Shown here one piece after another: positions 63,064 to 64,000 of a stretch of DNA of 64,000 nucleotides. Under the pieces are notes generated by a model that was given only the letters and a program-made list of their open reading frames with translations, was not told the DNA's origin and did not search any database. The position numbers and the translations under genes are program-made. Source of the stretch: Plotosus lineatus (taxonomy: Eukaryota; Chordata; Actinopteri; Siluriformes; Plotosidae); assembly GCA_024760905.1 (NCBI GenBank), contig CM045731.1, positions 51,634,501 to 51,698,500 on the forward strand. Direction: 5' to 3'. How positions within the stretch are numbered: position 1 is the stretch's first letter; every line of letters begins with the position of its first letter.

Positions 63064-64000
63064 AGGGGTCGGCAACCCGTGGCTCCGGAGTCGCATGCAT
63101 TTCTTTCACCTCTCTGATGCGGCTCCGTGGCTTTTAAAAATAATGAATGTGTACCTTATAAATGTGCTTCATACACAAAAACCATCACTAAAAACAACTG
63201 CAAAAAAAATGCCGCTTATTTACTCATTTCGGAAGCACTCCGGGCTCCCAGGGGTAGATAGTTAAACCAGCTTTCACGAAAATGATGGGAGAATCTGCCT
63301 AAGGCAGTTCTGCAACAGACGGGTACCCACAGGTACCCAGTGGGTAACCTCGCAAAAATGCTCTTTTAGAGTTGAAAATTACAGATGAAAATTAACAGTC
63401 ACAGGTGCGGGCAGATATTTATTTGGTGCAGGTGGGGTGATTTTGTGTGTGTGTTCTTGTGGACATGGCTATCATTATATTAATCAGTTACATTGAGAGT
63501 CTCTGTTTTTGATCTGCTGTATCGGTGGAGGGAACGAGCCACCAAACCCATGTGCTCATGGCAAGGAATGTTCTTGCCATCCCAGCAGCAGCACAGCAAG
63601 CGAGAGAGATTTTTCCGCCGCCAGGATTTGTAATCCAAGAGTGGAAATCACAGCTGAAGTAAGACGGTGGATGAGATTTGATTTATGCACAGCAATCTTC
63701 GAATTAAATAACTCTCCTCCCAGTGACAAAATAAAAGACTGGGTCTGGTTCAGTCTCCACTTTCAGAATGGGTCGGTCAGAGCAGTATTATGCATTAATA
63801 TTATTTAAAAGAATGTTGAGCAGACTCCTTAAAATAAGTGTTCATATACTTTTCTGTGTTGCTGTAGTTTTTGTAAATTAAAACTATGACAAAACAACAT
63901 TAATATAACAAATAAAGAAAAAGATCCCACGAAGGGAGTGATGGTGAGATAGGCTATCCAACACATCTGGCTGCACCCCGTCCATCGCTTCGTGGGAGAG
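63064..64000 (+). mobile_element. hAT-like element, left end and C-terminal transposase piece
   Basis: Starts with the hAT-type terminus CAGGGGTCGGCAACCCGTGG. At 63584-63700 a frame reads SSSTASERDFSAARICNP, matching the SERxFSxA dimerisation motif at the C terminus of hAT transposases. The central domain is missing. The right terminal repeat is not in the window, so the element may run past the end. Confidence 0.6.

Overview
This is vertebrate nuclear DNA, almost certainly from a teleost fish. The genes have GT-AG introns, TATA/CCAAT promoters and AATAAA signals, and no bacterial features are present. The interspersed repeats (RTE-type LINEs with a GCTGTGGCGACCCCTGAAG tail, tRNA-headed SINEs, L2-type LINEs, Tigger-like and hAT-like DNA transposons) are the mixture typical of teleosts. 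The species cannot be fixed from the sequence.

Three complete alpha-tubulin genes of the tuba1 type are the only convincing intact host genes. One is on the minus strand (24.6-27.85 kb) and two are on the plus strand (45.45-48.2 kb and 59.37-61.67 kb). Each has four coding exons (start codon alone, then 223, 149 and 981 nt) and encodes 451 residues. Introns 2 and 3 are still alignable between copies, so the duplications are recent or the copies are kept alike by gene conversion. The plus-strand copies have TATA promoters. The minus-strand copy has CCAAT, CRE-like and GC-box motifs instead.

From 2.4 to 22.7 kb, seven exon remnants in order on the plus strand spell out a melanosomal PMEL-like protein. 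The copy is dead: it has in-frame stops at 2388, 2511 and 8880, a GT-to-AT change at one splice donor (8199), frameshifts in at least three exons, and an RTE LINE inserted at one splice acceptor. One intron holds a nested stack: a minus-strand LINE (15.41-22.47 kb) split by a SINE and by a Tigger-like transposon (16.06-21.13 kb), which itself contains a full-length RTE LINE and an inverted pair of LINE 5' ends.

The rest is mostly mobile DNA. RTE-type copies lie at 2.2, 4.8-7.1, 16.3-19.5 (intact 995-aa reading frame), 26.2, 31.6-34.7, 37.3-38.6, 39.0-42.1, 55.4-58.5 and 61.8-62.1 kb. A different LINE occupies 49.1-52.7 kb on the minus strand. Four SINE-like families (called A to D here) fill much of the remaining space. 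hAT-like or BED-finger transposase remnants lie at 10.6, 42.2-43.2, 49.3-49.8 and 63.06 kb onward.

The most interesting observations are the dead pmel locus, the tubulin trio, the family A SINEs whose 3' tail matches the RTE LINE and has been exchanged for an L2-like tail in other copies, and a near-identical tract of about 500 bp shared by two inverted LINE copies 15 kb apart. There is also a 36-bp LINE-tail insertion in a tubulin intron, for which the paralogous intron supplies the empty site.
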